Assembly (NCBI RefSeq): GCF_000975095.1
Contig: NZ_BBRD01000001.1
Span: 486,714 to 550,713, forward strand
Source: Demequina aestuarii
GTDB taxonomy: Bacteria > Actinomycetota > Actinomycetes > Actinomycetales > Demequinaceae
DNA: 64,000 bases
Direction of reading: 5' to 3'
Below the pieces are notes generated by a model, which was not told the DNA's origin, did no database searches, and saw only the letters and a list, made by a program, of their open reading frames with translations. Position 1 is the stretch's first letter; each line of letters starts with the position of its first letter. The position numbers and the translations under genes were made by a program. This document shows positions 7,246 to 15,743 of this stretch, piece by piece.

Positions 7246-10200
7246 ATGACCCGGATTCGACTCGTCGCGCCCGGTCCCACCCCCGCCCGCCCCGCGCTGG
7301 ACGAGGGGCAGCGGTCGGCCGTGAGCGCAGTCCTCGCCGGCCACCAGCACGTGGTGGTCACCGGCGCCCCCGGCACTGGCAAGACCTCGACGGCACTCGC
7401 GGCCGCCGTGGCCGCAGTCGACGGCGGGCTGCGGCCCGAACGGGTCCTCGCGATCGCGCCCACGCGGCGGGCCGCCGCGGACCTCCGGGATCGCGTGAGC
7501 ATCGCGATGGGACGGCCCACGGGAGTGCCGATGGTGCGCACCTCCGCCTCTGCGGCGCACATGGTGCTCACCGCGCAGGCCCACGCGCTGGATCGTCCCC
7601 CACCGGCGCTCATCACCGGGGCGGAACAGGACTCGATCCTGCGTGAACTGCTGGCGGGCCATGCTCGCGGCGAGGGGGCGCGCGTCGACTGGTCGGGAGT
7701 GGTTCCTCCCGAGGCCACCGCGCTGCCAGGGTTCCGCGGAGAGCTGCGAGATCTTCTGATGCGGGCCGCAGAGTCGGGCCGCACCGCGGACGAGCTCCGC
7801 GAGCTCGGCGAGCGCGCTGAGCGGCCCGAATGGGTCGCTGCCGCCGCCGTCATGGATGAGTACGAGCTGGTCACGACACTGCGCACCATGCCCGCGGATC
7901 AGGGAGAGAGGTATGACCCGGCGACCGTCGCGGCGCAGGCCGCGTGGGTGCTCGAGCATTGGGAGGACGTGGCCGATGGTCCCGTTCCGACCTGGGACGT
8001 GGTGATCGTCGACGATCACCAGGACTCCACGGCCGCCACCACGGCACTGCTGCGCGCGATGGCGATGCGCGGCGCCCGCCTGGTGGTGCTCGGCAACGCG
8101 GACGAGGCGGTGCAGGGCTACCGCGGCGCTCGGCCGCACGGCCTTGCCGAGGCGGCGGGCGGTGCGCTGGGACCGGCGACGCTCGTGGAGCTGTCAGAGG
8201 ATCACCGCCAGCCGCCTGCGCTGACGCGGATCGCCGCTGCCGTCGCCGAGCGCATCGGCGTGAAGGGCGTGGGGTCGGCCCGTGCCGCTCATCGCCTGCT
8301 GCCGCTCGCGGACCCGGCCGTGACCGTGCTGACGGCGGCCCATGCGTTCGGACAGTCACGCGCCATCGCTGCAGAGCTCAGGCGCGCCCGCCACGGCCTC
8401 GACGGCCCGTCCATCCCCTGGGGACGCATGGCGGTGATCGCGAGGTCGAGCGCGCAGCTGCGGGCGCTGAGGTCGGACCTGCTCGGAGCCGACATCCCCT
8501 GTGAGGCGCTCGGAGACGGCACCGCGCTCCACCGTGAGCCAGCAGTGGCCCCCCTCCTGGAGATCGCGCGCATCGGGATGGGAGAGGAGTGGGACGAGGA
8601 GCGCGCTCTCGACGTGCTCGGGTCCCGATTGATCGGCCTGGACGCCGTCGCGCTGCGGCGGCTTCGGCGCGCGCTGGTGCGCGAGGAACGGTCCGGGGGC
8701 GGCCTGCGCTCGAGTGCGGAGCTGCTCGTCGAGGCGATGGCGGATCCCGCCCGGTGGGCTTCGCTCGAGGTGGCCGAGGCCCGGCCCGCCGCGCGCGCCT
8801 CACGTGCCGTGGCCGCGGTGCAGGCGCGGTCGGCGGAGCCAGGCGCGACGCCAGGCGCGATCCTGTGGGCAGCGTGGGATGCCGTGGGCGTCGCCGACTC
8901 GTGGCGCGAGTCCGCGATCGCGGGATCCGCGCGCGACGACGCGGACCTCGACGCGGTCATCGCGCTCATGAGAGCGGCGCAGACCTACTCGGAGCGACTG
9001 CCTCAGGCGGACGCGACCGCGTTCCTGGCCCATCTCGAGGGACAGGAGTTCGCCGCCGACTCCCTCGGTGCGCGGGGTCAGTCCACCGATGTCGTGTCGT
9101 TCTGCACCCCGGCCTCCGCTGCGGGCCGGGAGTGGGACGTGGTGGCCGTGGCCGGCGTCGAGGAAGGGGCATGGCCCGACCTCCGCCTGCGCGACTCGGT
9201 GCTGGGCGCGCAGGCCTTCGCGGAGCTCGTGGCCGAGGGCGCGGTCACGGACGAGCAGGTGGCGAGCGCTCGCGGCCCGCGGGACCTGCATGGCGCGCGC
9301 CGTGCGGTTCTCGATGACGAGACGCGCGCTCTGCTCGTGGCCGTCTCCCGTGCACGACACCGACTGATCATCACCGCCGTTGACGACGGCGAGGCGCGGC
9401 CCTCGCGCTATCTGCCGCTGATCGAGGATGCCGGCGGAGTGGCGAGGGCCGACGCCTCGGCTCCTCGCGGGGTCGCTGATCTGCGCGGCGCGGTGGCCCG
9501 GCTCCGAATCGACGGCCTGGGTGCCACACGACGGCTCGACGAGGATCCGTCGGATCGCAACGCTGCCGCCCAGCTCGAGGGCGCTGCGGCACAACTCGCG
9601 CGGTTGGTCGATGCCGGCGTGCCGGGAGCCGACCCGGCCGACTGGCATGGGGTCGCGGAGCTCACGACCACCGAGGGCTTCTGGGAGGACGACGCGGAGG
9701 TGCGCGTCTCCCCCTCGCGGCTCGATGCCGTCCGCGCGTGCGCGCTGAAGTGGGCGCTCGAGACCGCCGGCGGGACGATCGAGAGCACCGACGCGCAGCA
9801 CGTGGGCCTGCTCGTCCACGAGATCGCTGCCGAGTTTCCCGACGGCGGCGAGGACACGATGGTGGCGGAGCTCGAGCGCCGCTGGCGGGAGATCGGCGGC
9901 ACGGACACGTGGCTCGAGCGACTCCAGCTGGACAGCGCACGGGACATGGTGCGCCGGCTTGCTCGCTATCTCGAGGGCGTGACCGCGGATCGCGTAGTCG
10001 TCGAGCAGGGCTTCGGAGTCGTGTTCGGCCAGGCACGTGTGTCCGGCATCGCCGATCGTGTGGAGATCACGGGCGAGGTGGCCCGCGTCGTGGATCTCAA
10101 GACCGGACGCAAGATCACCGCGGCCGAGGCGGCCGACCATGGCCAGCTGATGCTCTACCAGCTCGTGGCGAACCACGGAGCATTCGAGGGCGTCACTCGC

Positions 10201-10428
10201 GCCACCGACGCGGCACTGGTGTTCGTCGGAGTCGGTGCAGCGCGCAAGGGCTCCGTGGTGCCGCAGGCCGCGATCGACGAGAACGAGGCGCGCGCGGAGC
10301 TCGACTCCGCGGTGGACGCCATGCGCGCCCAGACCTTCCTCGCCACGCCCAACCCCATGTGCACGCACTGCCCCATCCGGCGATCGTGCCCGGCCCACGC
10401 GGTGGGGGCCCAGGTGAGCGACTCATGA
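7246..10428 (+). CDS. adnA: AdnA subunit of the AdnAB helicase-nuclease
   Basis: A 1,060-residue subunit of the actinobacterial double-strand-break resection machine AdnAB, the functional counterpart of RecBCD/AddAB. Walker A GAPGTGKTS is at 40-48 and a variant Walker B VDDHQD near 253. The motif V region reads ASAAGREWD rather than HSAKGLEWD, so the motor is diverged; motif VI (VSRAR) is kept. The C-terminal RecB-type nuclease has IADRV, VVDLKTG and QLMLYQ. Four cysteines (832, 1039, 1042, 1048) are arranged as in 4Fe-4S nucleases of the AddB/Cas4 type. It overlaps adnB by ATGA. A GAGGTGAGG ribosome site precedes the ATG. Confidence 0.95.
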   Translation: MTRIRLVAPGPTPARPALDEGQRSAVSAVLAGHQHVVVTGAPGTGKTSTALAAAVAAVDGGLRPERVLAIAPTRRAAADLRDRVSIAMGRPTGVPMVRTSASAAHMVLTAQAHALDRPPPALITGAEQDSILRELLAGHARGEGARVDWSGVVPPEATALPGFRGELRDLLMRAAESGRTADELRELGERAERPEWVAAAAVMDEYELVTTLRTMPADQGERYDPATVAAQAAWVLEHWEDVADGPVPTWDVVIVDDHQDSTAATTALLRAMAMRGARLVVLGNADEAVQGYRGARPHGLAEAAGGALGPATLVELSEDHRQPPALTRIAAAVAERIGVKGVGSARAAHRLLPLADPAVTVLTAAHAFGQSRAIAAELRRARHGLDGPSIPWGRMAVIARSSAQLRALRSDLLGADIPCEALGDGTALHREPAVAPLLEIARIGMGEEWDEERALDVLGSRLIGLDAVALRRLRRALVREERSGGGLRSSAELLVEAMADPARWASLEVAEARPAARASRAVAAVQARSAEPGATPGAILWAAWDAVGVADSWRESAIAGSARDDADLDAVIALMRAAQTYSERLPQADATAFLAHLEGQEFAADSLGARGQSTDVVSFCTPASAAGREWDVVAVAGVEEGAWPDLRLRDSVLGAQAFAELVAEGAVTDEQVASARGPRDLHGARRAVLDDETRALLVAVSRARHRLIITAVDDGEARPSRYLPLIEDAGGVARADASAPRGVADLRGAVARLRIDGLGATRRLDEDPSDRNAAAQLEGAAAQLARLVDAGVPGADPADWHGVAELTTTEGFWEDDAEVRVSPSRLDAVRACALKWALETAGGTIESTDAQHVGLLVHEIAAEFPDGGEDTMVAELERRWREIGGTDTWLERLQLDSARDMVRRLARYLEGVTADRVVVEQGFGVVFGQARVSGIADRVEITGEVARVVDLKTGRKITAAEAADHGQLMLYQLVANHGAFEGVTRATDAALVFVGVGAARKGSVVPQAAIDENEARAELDSAVDAMRAQTFLATPNPMCTHCPIRRSCPAHAVGAQVSDS

Positions 10429-13400
10429 GCGACAACGGCATCGTCGTGGGCCAAGGACGGAGCGTCGACGCGCTCGCGGACCTGATCGCCCCCGGCCGGC
10501 CTCCCACGGCCGAGCAGGCCGGCATCATCGGCGCCGGCACCCAGCCGATGCTGGTGGTGGCGGGAGCGGGCTCCGGCAAGACGGAGACGCTGTCGATGCG
10601 CATCGTCTACCTGCTGGACCACGCACGGGAACTCTTCGGCACGGACATCGCGCCCGACGAGATCCTGTGTCTGACCTTCACGAGGAAGGCCGCCGCCGAG
10701 ATCGCCGAGCGCGCCGACGAGCGCATCTCCCGTGTGTGGGATGGCGTCGAGACGGGGCCCGACGGACGCGAGCGCCGACGCCGTGACCCCGAGAGGCCCG
10801 CGCCGACGGTGGCCACCTACAACGCCTATGCCGCGGCGCTGGCCTCCGAGCATGGGCTGCGCGTCGGCGTGGACCCAGACTCGACCGTGGTGACGGACGC
10901 CGCGCTGTGGCAGCTCGCGGCGCGTGCACTCGAGGAGTGGACGGCCGCGCTCGAGACCGACGCTGCACCCGGCACCGTGCGCGGGTCCCTGCCCCGCCTC
11001 GCCGCGCAGATGCGCGAGCACGGCGTCGCCCCCGGCGCGATGCGGGAATGGTTGGCAGAGACGCTGTCCTTCATCGAGGGGCTTCCCAAGAAGGCGGGCG
11101 ACGGCATCCCGGGGACGATGACCGCGACCCTCGCGGGGCGCATCGGCAAGCTGCGCACGCTGCTCGCGATGACCGATCTCGTCGAGGACTTCCAGCGACG
11201 CAAGCACGAGGGCGCGCTGCTCGACTTCTCCGACCAGGTAGCCGTCGCGGTCGACCTTGCAGCGCTTCCGGCCGTGCAGCAGATCGAGCGGTCTCGGTAC
11301 CGTGCGGTGCTGCTCGACGAGTTCCAGGACACGTCCCCCGCGCAGCTGCGACTGTTCGGCGAGATGTTCGGCGCCGACCACCCCGTGATGGCAGTCGGCG
11401 ACCCCAACCAGGCCATCTATGGCTTCCGAGGCGCGTCAGCTGCGGCGTTGGAAGACTTCGTGACGCTCTTCGGAGGGCCCGAGCGCGTTCGCCAGACGAG
11501 TCTGTCCGTCTCATGGCGCAATGAGGGCGCGATCCTCGACGTGGCCAATGCCTCGGCGGAGCCGCTGCGCGAGGCGACCGACGTCCCTGTCGAGCGGCTC
11601 GTGTCGCGTGCGGCGCTGCAGGGCATGCCGGAGCCGACGCGGGCCTCTCCCGGGGTCGCGGCCCACATGGCGGCCACAGAAGAGGACGAGGCGACGGCCG
11701 TCGTCGACTACCTGCTCGCACGACGCGAGGAACTGGGGCACGGACGTCCGTGGCGCGGTGCCGACGGCGCGTTCGTCACTGACGGCGCCGGACGAGCCAC
11801 GCCGCGCATCGTCGAGGCGGCCATCCTGTGCCGCCGTCGTGCGACCATTCCGCTCGTCGTCGACGAGCTCGAGCACCGGGGCGTCGACTACGAGGTCGTG
11901 GGCCTCGGAGGCCTGCTGGACACCCCGGACGTCGCGGACCTCGTGGCACTGCTCGAGGTGGCGCACGACCCTTCACGAGGGGATGCGCTGATGCGGCTGC
12001 TCACCTCCGAGCGCGTCAACTTGGGACCGCGCGACCTCATGGCGTTGCGCGATCGTGCCGAGATGATCGCGGGGAGCAGGGCCGAGCGCGAGGGTGCGCC
12101 CAGCATCGTCGATGCGCTCGAGGACCTGCCCGCCGCGGGATGGATCTCGCCCGAGGACCGCACGCTCACCCCCGAGGCCAGGTCTCGCCTCGAGAGGCTG
12201 CGGCGGGCGATCCGTCACCTGCGCGAGCACACCTACCTGCCGCTGACCGAGCTCATCGCATTCGCCGAGCGGGTGTGGTGCCTCGACATCGAGGCGGAGG
12301 TCGCCCGGCCAGACGGGCGCGTGCGCCGCAACGTCGACGCCTTCCTGGGCGCCGCACGCACGTTCGCTCAGGGCGCCGAGCACGCGACCCTCGGCGCCTT
12401 CCTGCACTGGCTCGACGCCGCACGCAGCGAGGAGCGTGGCCTCGACGCCCCCGTCAAGGATCCCGAGCCGGGGGCGGTGCAGGTGCTCACCGTCCACTCC
12501 GCCAAGGGCCTCGAGTGGGATGTCGTGGCCGTTCCGGGTGTCACCGACGGCCGCTTCCCGATGTTCATGCACTTCCACGGCAAGCATGAGGACGGCGCGT
12601 GGCTGAGCGGGGATCCTGAAGTGCCCTGGTCCCTCCGGATGGACGCCCGCAGCCTGCCGGACTGGCACGTGCGCCGAGCGGTCGACCACGCGAGCCTGAA
12701 CGACACCATCGCTGACTTCCGCACGGCCGCGGGCCTGCATCGCCTCGACGAGGAGCGGCGCCTGTTCTACGTCGCTCTCACGCGCGCCCGGAGCCACGTG
12801 CTGGTGTCCGGCTCCTGGTACGCCGGGGGACGCACGGTGCGCAGGCCGTCGCCGTTCGTGACGGAGCTCGTCGACGCAGGCCTCCTCAGCGACACCGACT
12901 GGGCGCCGGAGCCCGAGGACGACGCTGAGCCGCCTGAGCCGCCGTCGCACGGGGGAGCCTGGCCTAGACCAGACTCGCCCGCCCGTGCGCGACGGCGTTC
13001 GCTGGCGGCCGCGGTGCGACGCGGCGCGACCGTCACGGTGGCCCCGGAGCTGCTCCCGCTGGCGGAGGAGATCGAGGCGATGCTCGATGAGCGCGAACGT
13101 CGCGCGAGCGGGCCGCCCGTGATCCCGCTGCCGGCACACCTGTCCGCATCGGCGCTCGTCGCGATGCGTCGCGACCGCGACGCCTTCGCGGTCCACCTGC
13201 GCAGGCCGGTGCCGCAGGAGCCGTCGCTCGCCGCGCAGCGCGGCTCCGCGCTCCATGCGTGGATCGAGACTCAGTACGGCCACGTGCCGCTGCTGGCACC
13301 GGAGGACGTCGACCCGGACGGCGAGGTGTCCGCTGACTTTGCAGGGCTCAAGGAGACCTTCGCGGCCTCTCCGTGGGCGGGCCGCCAGCCGAGCGACGTC

Positions 13401-13715
13401 GAGGTGGACGTCGAGGTCCCCATCGCAGGGGTGACGATTCGATCGCGCATCGACGCGGTCTTCCCTGCCGGCGGGGGATTGGACCGGGTGACGGTGGTCG
13501 ACTGGAAGTCCGGGCGGCCGCCGCGCGATCTGGACGAGCGCGCCGCGCGTGAGGTGCAGCTGGCGGTGTATCGACTGGCATGGTCGGAGTGGAAGGGCAT
13601 CCCGCTCGACGAGGTCGACGCAGCGTTCTACTACGTGGCCGAGGACGTCACGGTGACTCCTCGCGAGCTCCTGTCGCGCGACCAGATCGTCGCGCTCGTC
13701 GCTGGCGAGGAGTGA
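10425..13715 (+). CDS. adnB: AdnB subunit of the AdnAB helicase-nuclease
   Basis: A 1,096-residue UvrD-family 3'-5' translocase fused to a RecB-type nuclease; in mycobacteria AdnB is the lead motor. Walker A AGAGSGKT is at 46-53, Walker B is LLDEFQDTSP (about 300), the motif IV-V region includes VLTVHSAKGLEWD, and motif VI is RRLFYVALTRAR, all canonical. The C-terminal nuclease has GSALHAWIE, SRIDAVF, VVDWKSG and REVQLAVYR. Translation is coupled to adnA through an ATGA overlap. Its stop codon abuts the stop of the convergent kinase gene with no gap. The pair acts at broken DNA ends in the cytosol. Confidence 0.96.
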   Translation: MSDNGIVVGQGRSVDALADLIAPGRPPTAEQAGIIGAGTQPMLVVAGAGSGKTETLSMRIVYLLDHARELFGTDIAPDEILCLTFTRKAAAEIAERADERISRVWDGVETGPDGRERRRRDPERPAPTVATYNAYAAALASEHGLRVGVDPDSTVVTDAALWQLAARALEEWTAALETDAAPGTVRGSLPRLAAQMREHGVAPGAMREWLAETLSFIEGLPKKAGDGIPGTMTATLAGRIGKLRTLLAMTDLVEDFQRRKHEGALLDFSDQVAVAVDLAALPAVQQIERSRYRAVLLDEFQDTSPAQLRLFGEMFGADHPVMAVGDPNQAIYGFRGASAAALEDFVTLFGGPERVRQTSLSVSWRNEGAILDVANASAEPLREATDVPVERLVSRAALQGMPEPTRASPGVAAHMAATEEDEATAVVDYLLARREELGHGRPWRGADGAFVTDGAGRATPRIVEAAILCRRRATIPLVVDELEHRGVDYEVVGLGGLLDTPDVADLVALLEVAHDPSRGDALMRLLTSERVNLGPRDLMALRDRAEMIAGSRAEREGAPSIVDALEDLPAAGWISPEDRTLTPEARSRLERLRRAIRHLREHTYLPLTELIAFAERVWCLDIEAEVARPDGRVRRNVDAFLGAARTFAQGAEHATLGAFLHWLDAARSEERGLDAPVKDPEPGAVQVLTVHSAKGLEWDVVAVPGVTDGRFPMFMHFHGKHEDGAWLSGDPEVPWSLRMDARSLPDWHVRRAVDHASLNDTIADFRTAAGLHRLDEERRLFYVALTRARSHVLVSGSWYAGGRTVRRPSPFVTELVDAGLLSDTDWAPEPEDDAEPPEPPSHGGAWPRPDSPARARRRSLAAAVRRGATVTVAPELLPLAEEIEAMLDERERRASGPPVIPLPAHLSASALVAMRRDRDAFAVHLRRPVPQEPSLAAQRGSALHAWIETQYGHVPLLAPEDVDPDGEVSADFAGLKETFAASPWAGRQPSDVEVDVEVPIAGVTIRSRIDAVFPAGGGLDRVTVVDWKSGRPPRDLDERAAREVQLAVYRLAWSEWKGIPLDEVDAAFYYVAEDVTVTPRELLSRDQIVALVAGEE

Positions 13716-14645
13716 TCAGTCCTCGTCGTCGAACAGCAGAGCCTCGAGGTCGGCGAGCATGCCGGCGCCGTCCGCGATGACATCGTCGTTCTCGGTCCGC
13801 ACGCCGTACATCATCCACTGCAGGAGCGCGAGCTCCGACGACAGGCGAGCGCGATCGAGCAGGTGCGGGTCACGGGTCTCGCGCCGAGCCATGCGATAGG
13901 CCTCGACCACCGATTCGAGGGAGTCCTCCGGTGCGGCGGCCACCAGCCACGCGAGATCGTCGGCGGGGTCGGCCACCCGTGCGTCCATCCAGTCGACGAT
14001 CCCCGAGACGCGGTCGCCCGTCACCATGATCTGGTGCTCGCCGAGGTCGCCGTGCACCACCGTGGGCTCGAAGCGCCACCAGGCGACGTTCTCCAGCTGG
14101 TGCTCCCAGCGATCTGCGAGGCGAGGCGGAACCTGCCCGGTCTGGATGCCGGCGTCGAGTTCAGCCATGCGCCGCGCACGGTAGTCCTCCGCAGAGTAGG
14201 CGGGCAGCCCCGCGTCCTCGACCAGCGACGGCGACAGCTCGTGGACCTGCGCGAGAGCACGCCCGACCGCCGCGGCGAGGCCCGGTCCCGGCTCGAGCCG
14301 GGACAGCACCAACGCGCTGCCACTCACCTCCGAGTACACGACGGCACGGCCGCCCTCCGCCTCGGGCAGCGATGCGGTGCCGCGCGGACGTGGCACATCG
14401 AACGAGAGCAGGCCGGTGTCATGGGCGCGAGCCAGGGCGTCGAGGAGGCCCCGCTCCGCCTCGAGAGCGGCACCGGCAGCAGGGCGTTTGGGAGCCCGGA
14501 CGATCCAGCGCGTGCCGGTCGCGTCCTTCACGACCACCACATCGAAGTCCGCGTCGGTGTGGGGGCTCCGCAGCACGTCGTACACATCGAGTCCAGGGAC
14601 GGCGACAGACGCGAGAGCGGCGAGGGCGAGCGGCGAACGTGGCAC
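13716..14645 (-). CDS. APH-fold phosphotransferase (kinase-like)
   Basis: A 309-residue protein with an aminoglycoside/macrolide phosphotransferase fold. Visible are an ATP-anchoring Lys-like segment (VRAPKRPAAG), the catalytic loop VVHGDLGEHQIMV (Asp base) and the metal-binding GIVDWMDA. These enzymes phosphorylate small molecules or antibiotics; the natural substrate cannot be told from sequence, and the context between adnAB and nudC suggests a conserved housekeeping role rather than acquired resistance. A TATCGT -10 box six bases before GTG 14643-14645 decides the start over a longer upstream frame. The C-terminus is acidic (LLFDDED). Confidence 0.85.
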   Translation of the reverse strand: MPRSPLALAALASVAVPGLDVYDVLRSPHTDADFDVVVVKDATGTRWIVRAPKRPAAGAALEAERGLLDALARAHDTGLLSFDVPRPRGTASLPEAEGGRAVVYSEVSGSALVLSRLEPGPGLAAAVGRALAQVHELSPSLVEDAGLPAYSAEDYRARRMAELDAGIQTGQVPPRLADRWEHQLENVAWWRFEPTVVHGDLGEHQIMVTGDRVSGIVDWMDARVADPADDLAWLVAAAPEDSLESVVEAYRMARRETRDPHLLDRARLSSELALLQWMMYGVRTENDDVIADGAGMLADLEALLFDDED

Positions 14646-14651
14646 GCCCTC

Positions 14652-14657
14652 ACGATA
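14652..14657 (-). promoter_or_regulatory. -10 box, leaderless promoter of the APH-fold kinase
   Basis: TATCGT on the minus strand, six bases before the GTG at 14645. Its close match to the TANNNT consensus supports the shorter start. Confidence 0.6.
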
Positions 14658-14808
14658 GGACCTCGTCCGACCGTATGCCACAGTCCACGCCGCCCGCCCG
14701 TGCGACCGGACCCACCGGCCGCCTGTGCCGGACGGCACGGTCACCGAGCATGCGCCCGACCGGCCGACCCGTGAGTGTCGGACATGGTGACGGCCGTGGC
14801 CGGTGGCG

Positions 14809-14814
14809 TAGCGT
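14809..14814 (+). promoter_or_regulatory. -10 box, leaderless promoter of nudC
   Basis: TAGCGT lies six bases before the GTG at 14821, so the transcript is probably leaderless. Confidence 0.6.
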
Positions 14815-14820
14815 GATCGC

Positions 14821-15702
14821 GTGAATCACCACCTGCTCCTCGACCAACCCCTCCTCATCGACCGAGGAAGCGAGCGACGCGACCACGTGGATACCGCGTC
14901 CGCCCACGCGGTGGTCGTGCGCGACGGCGCGGTGCTCGCCATCGACGGCGACGTCGTCGAGCTGCCACCCTCCGCACGTCCCGCGCACGGTCTCGAGATC
15001 TACCTGGGACGCGACGGCGACCGCGACCTCGTCGCGGTCGTTCCCGATGGCCCCATCGACGCCGGCGGGCCCGGTGCCCGCATGACCCCCCTGCGCGAGC
15101 TGCTGGGCCTGTTCGCGGCGCGCGGCGCGGACGGTGCGCTCGACCGCGAGTTGGCGACCACCGCGGTGGCGATCTCCGCCTGGCACGCGTCACACCCGCG
15201 CTGTGCCCTGTGCGGCACTGCGACTGAGCCGCGCATGGGTGGCTGGGTGCGCCGGTGTCCGGCCGACCAGAAGGACCACTACCCGCGGACCGACCCCGCC
15301 GTGATCGTCGCCATCACGGACGGCGACGACCGCATGCTCATGGCGCACGCCAGTCACTGGTCCGCCCACCGCTTCTCTCACCTGGCGGGCTACGTCGAGC
15401 CGGGGGAGAGCCTTGAACAGGCCGCCCACCGCGAGGTTGCCGAGGAATCCGGACTGGTGATGCACGATCTCACGTACGCGGGGTCGCAGCCGTGGCCCTT
15501 TCCCGCCTCCGTGATGGTCGGGTTCCGAGCGCGCGTCGAGGACCCGGGCTTCGTCCTCGACGATGACGAGATCTCCGAAGCGATGTGGGTCTCGCGCAGC
15601 GAACTCGACGCGCGAGTCGCCGACGGCACGCTGGTGCTCGCGCCGCCAGGATCGATCGCGCGCCGCCTGCTCGAGGAGTGGTACGGCTCGACCCTGCCCT
15701 GA
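14821..15702 (+). CDS. nudC: NAD(+) diphosphatase / NAD-decapping hydrolase NudC
   Basis: A 293-residue Nudix hydrolase that cleaves NAD(H) to NMN(H) and AMP and, in E. coli, removes NAD caps from RNA. The Nudix box is complete: GYVEPGESLEQAAHREVAEE. It is followed by the NudC-specific array SQPWPFPAS. The zinc ribbon is incomplete: CALCG supplies two Cys and RRCPAD a third, but the fourth ligand position is Asp. Mycobacterial NudC, as I recall it, has lost the zinc cysteines entirely, so this protein looks intermediate. The gene follows the divergent kinase and precedes uvrD2, as in other actinobacteria. Confidence 0.95.
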   Translation: MNHHLLLDQPLLIDRGSERRDHVDTASAHAVVVRDGAVLAIDGDVVELPPSARPAHGLEIYLGRDGDRDLVAVVPDGPIDAGGPGARMTPLRELLGLFAARGADGALDRELATTAVAISAWHASHPRCALCGTATEPRMGGWVRRCPADQKDHYPRTDPAVIVAITDGDDRMLMAHASHWSAHRFSHLAGYVEPGESLEQAAHREVAEESGLVMHDLTYAGSQPWPFPASVMVGFRARVEDPGFVLDDDEISEAMWVSRSELDARVADGTLVLAPPGSIARRLLEEWYGSTLP

Positions 15703-15743
15703 CCGGGGCTGCCCGTCGCCCGGTGTCACCGCGGCCTGACACA

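Noticed and set aside
13716..14645. APH-fold kinase as an acquired aminoglycoside or macrolide resistance gene
   Set aside because: Base composition and leaderless promoter match the neighbours, and it sits in a conserved gene block with no mobile element.
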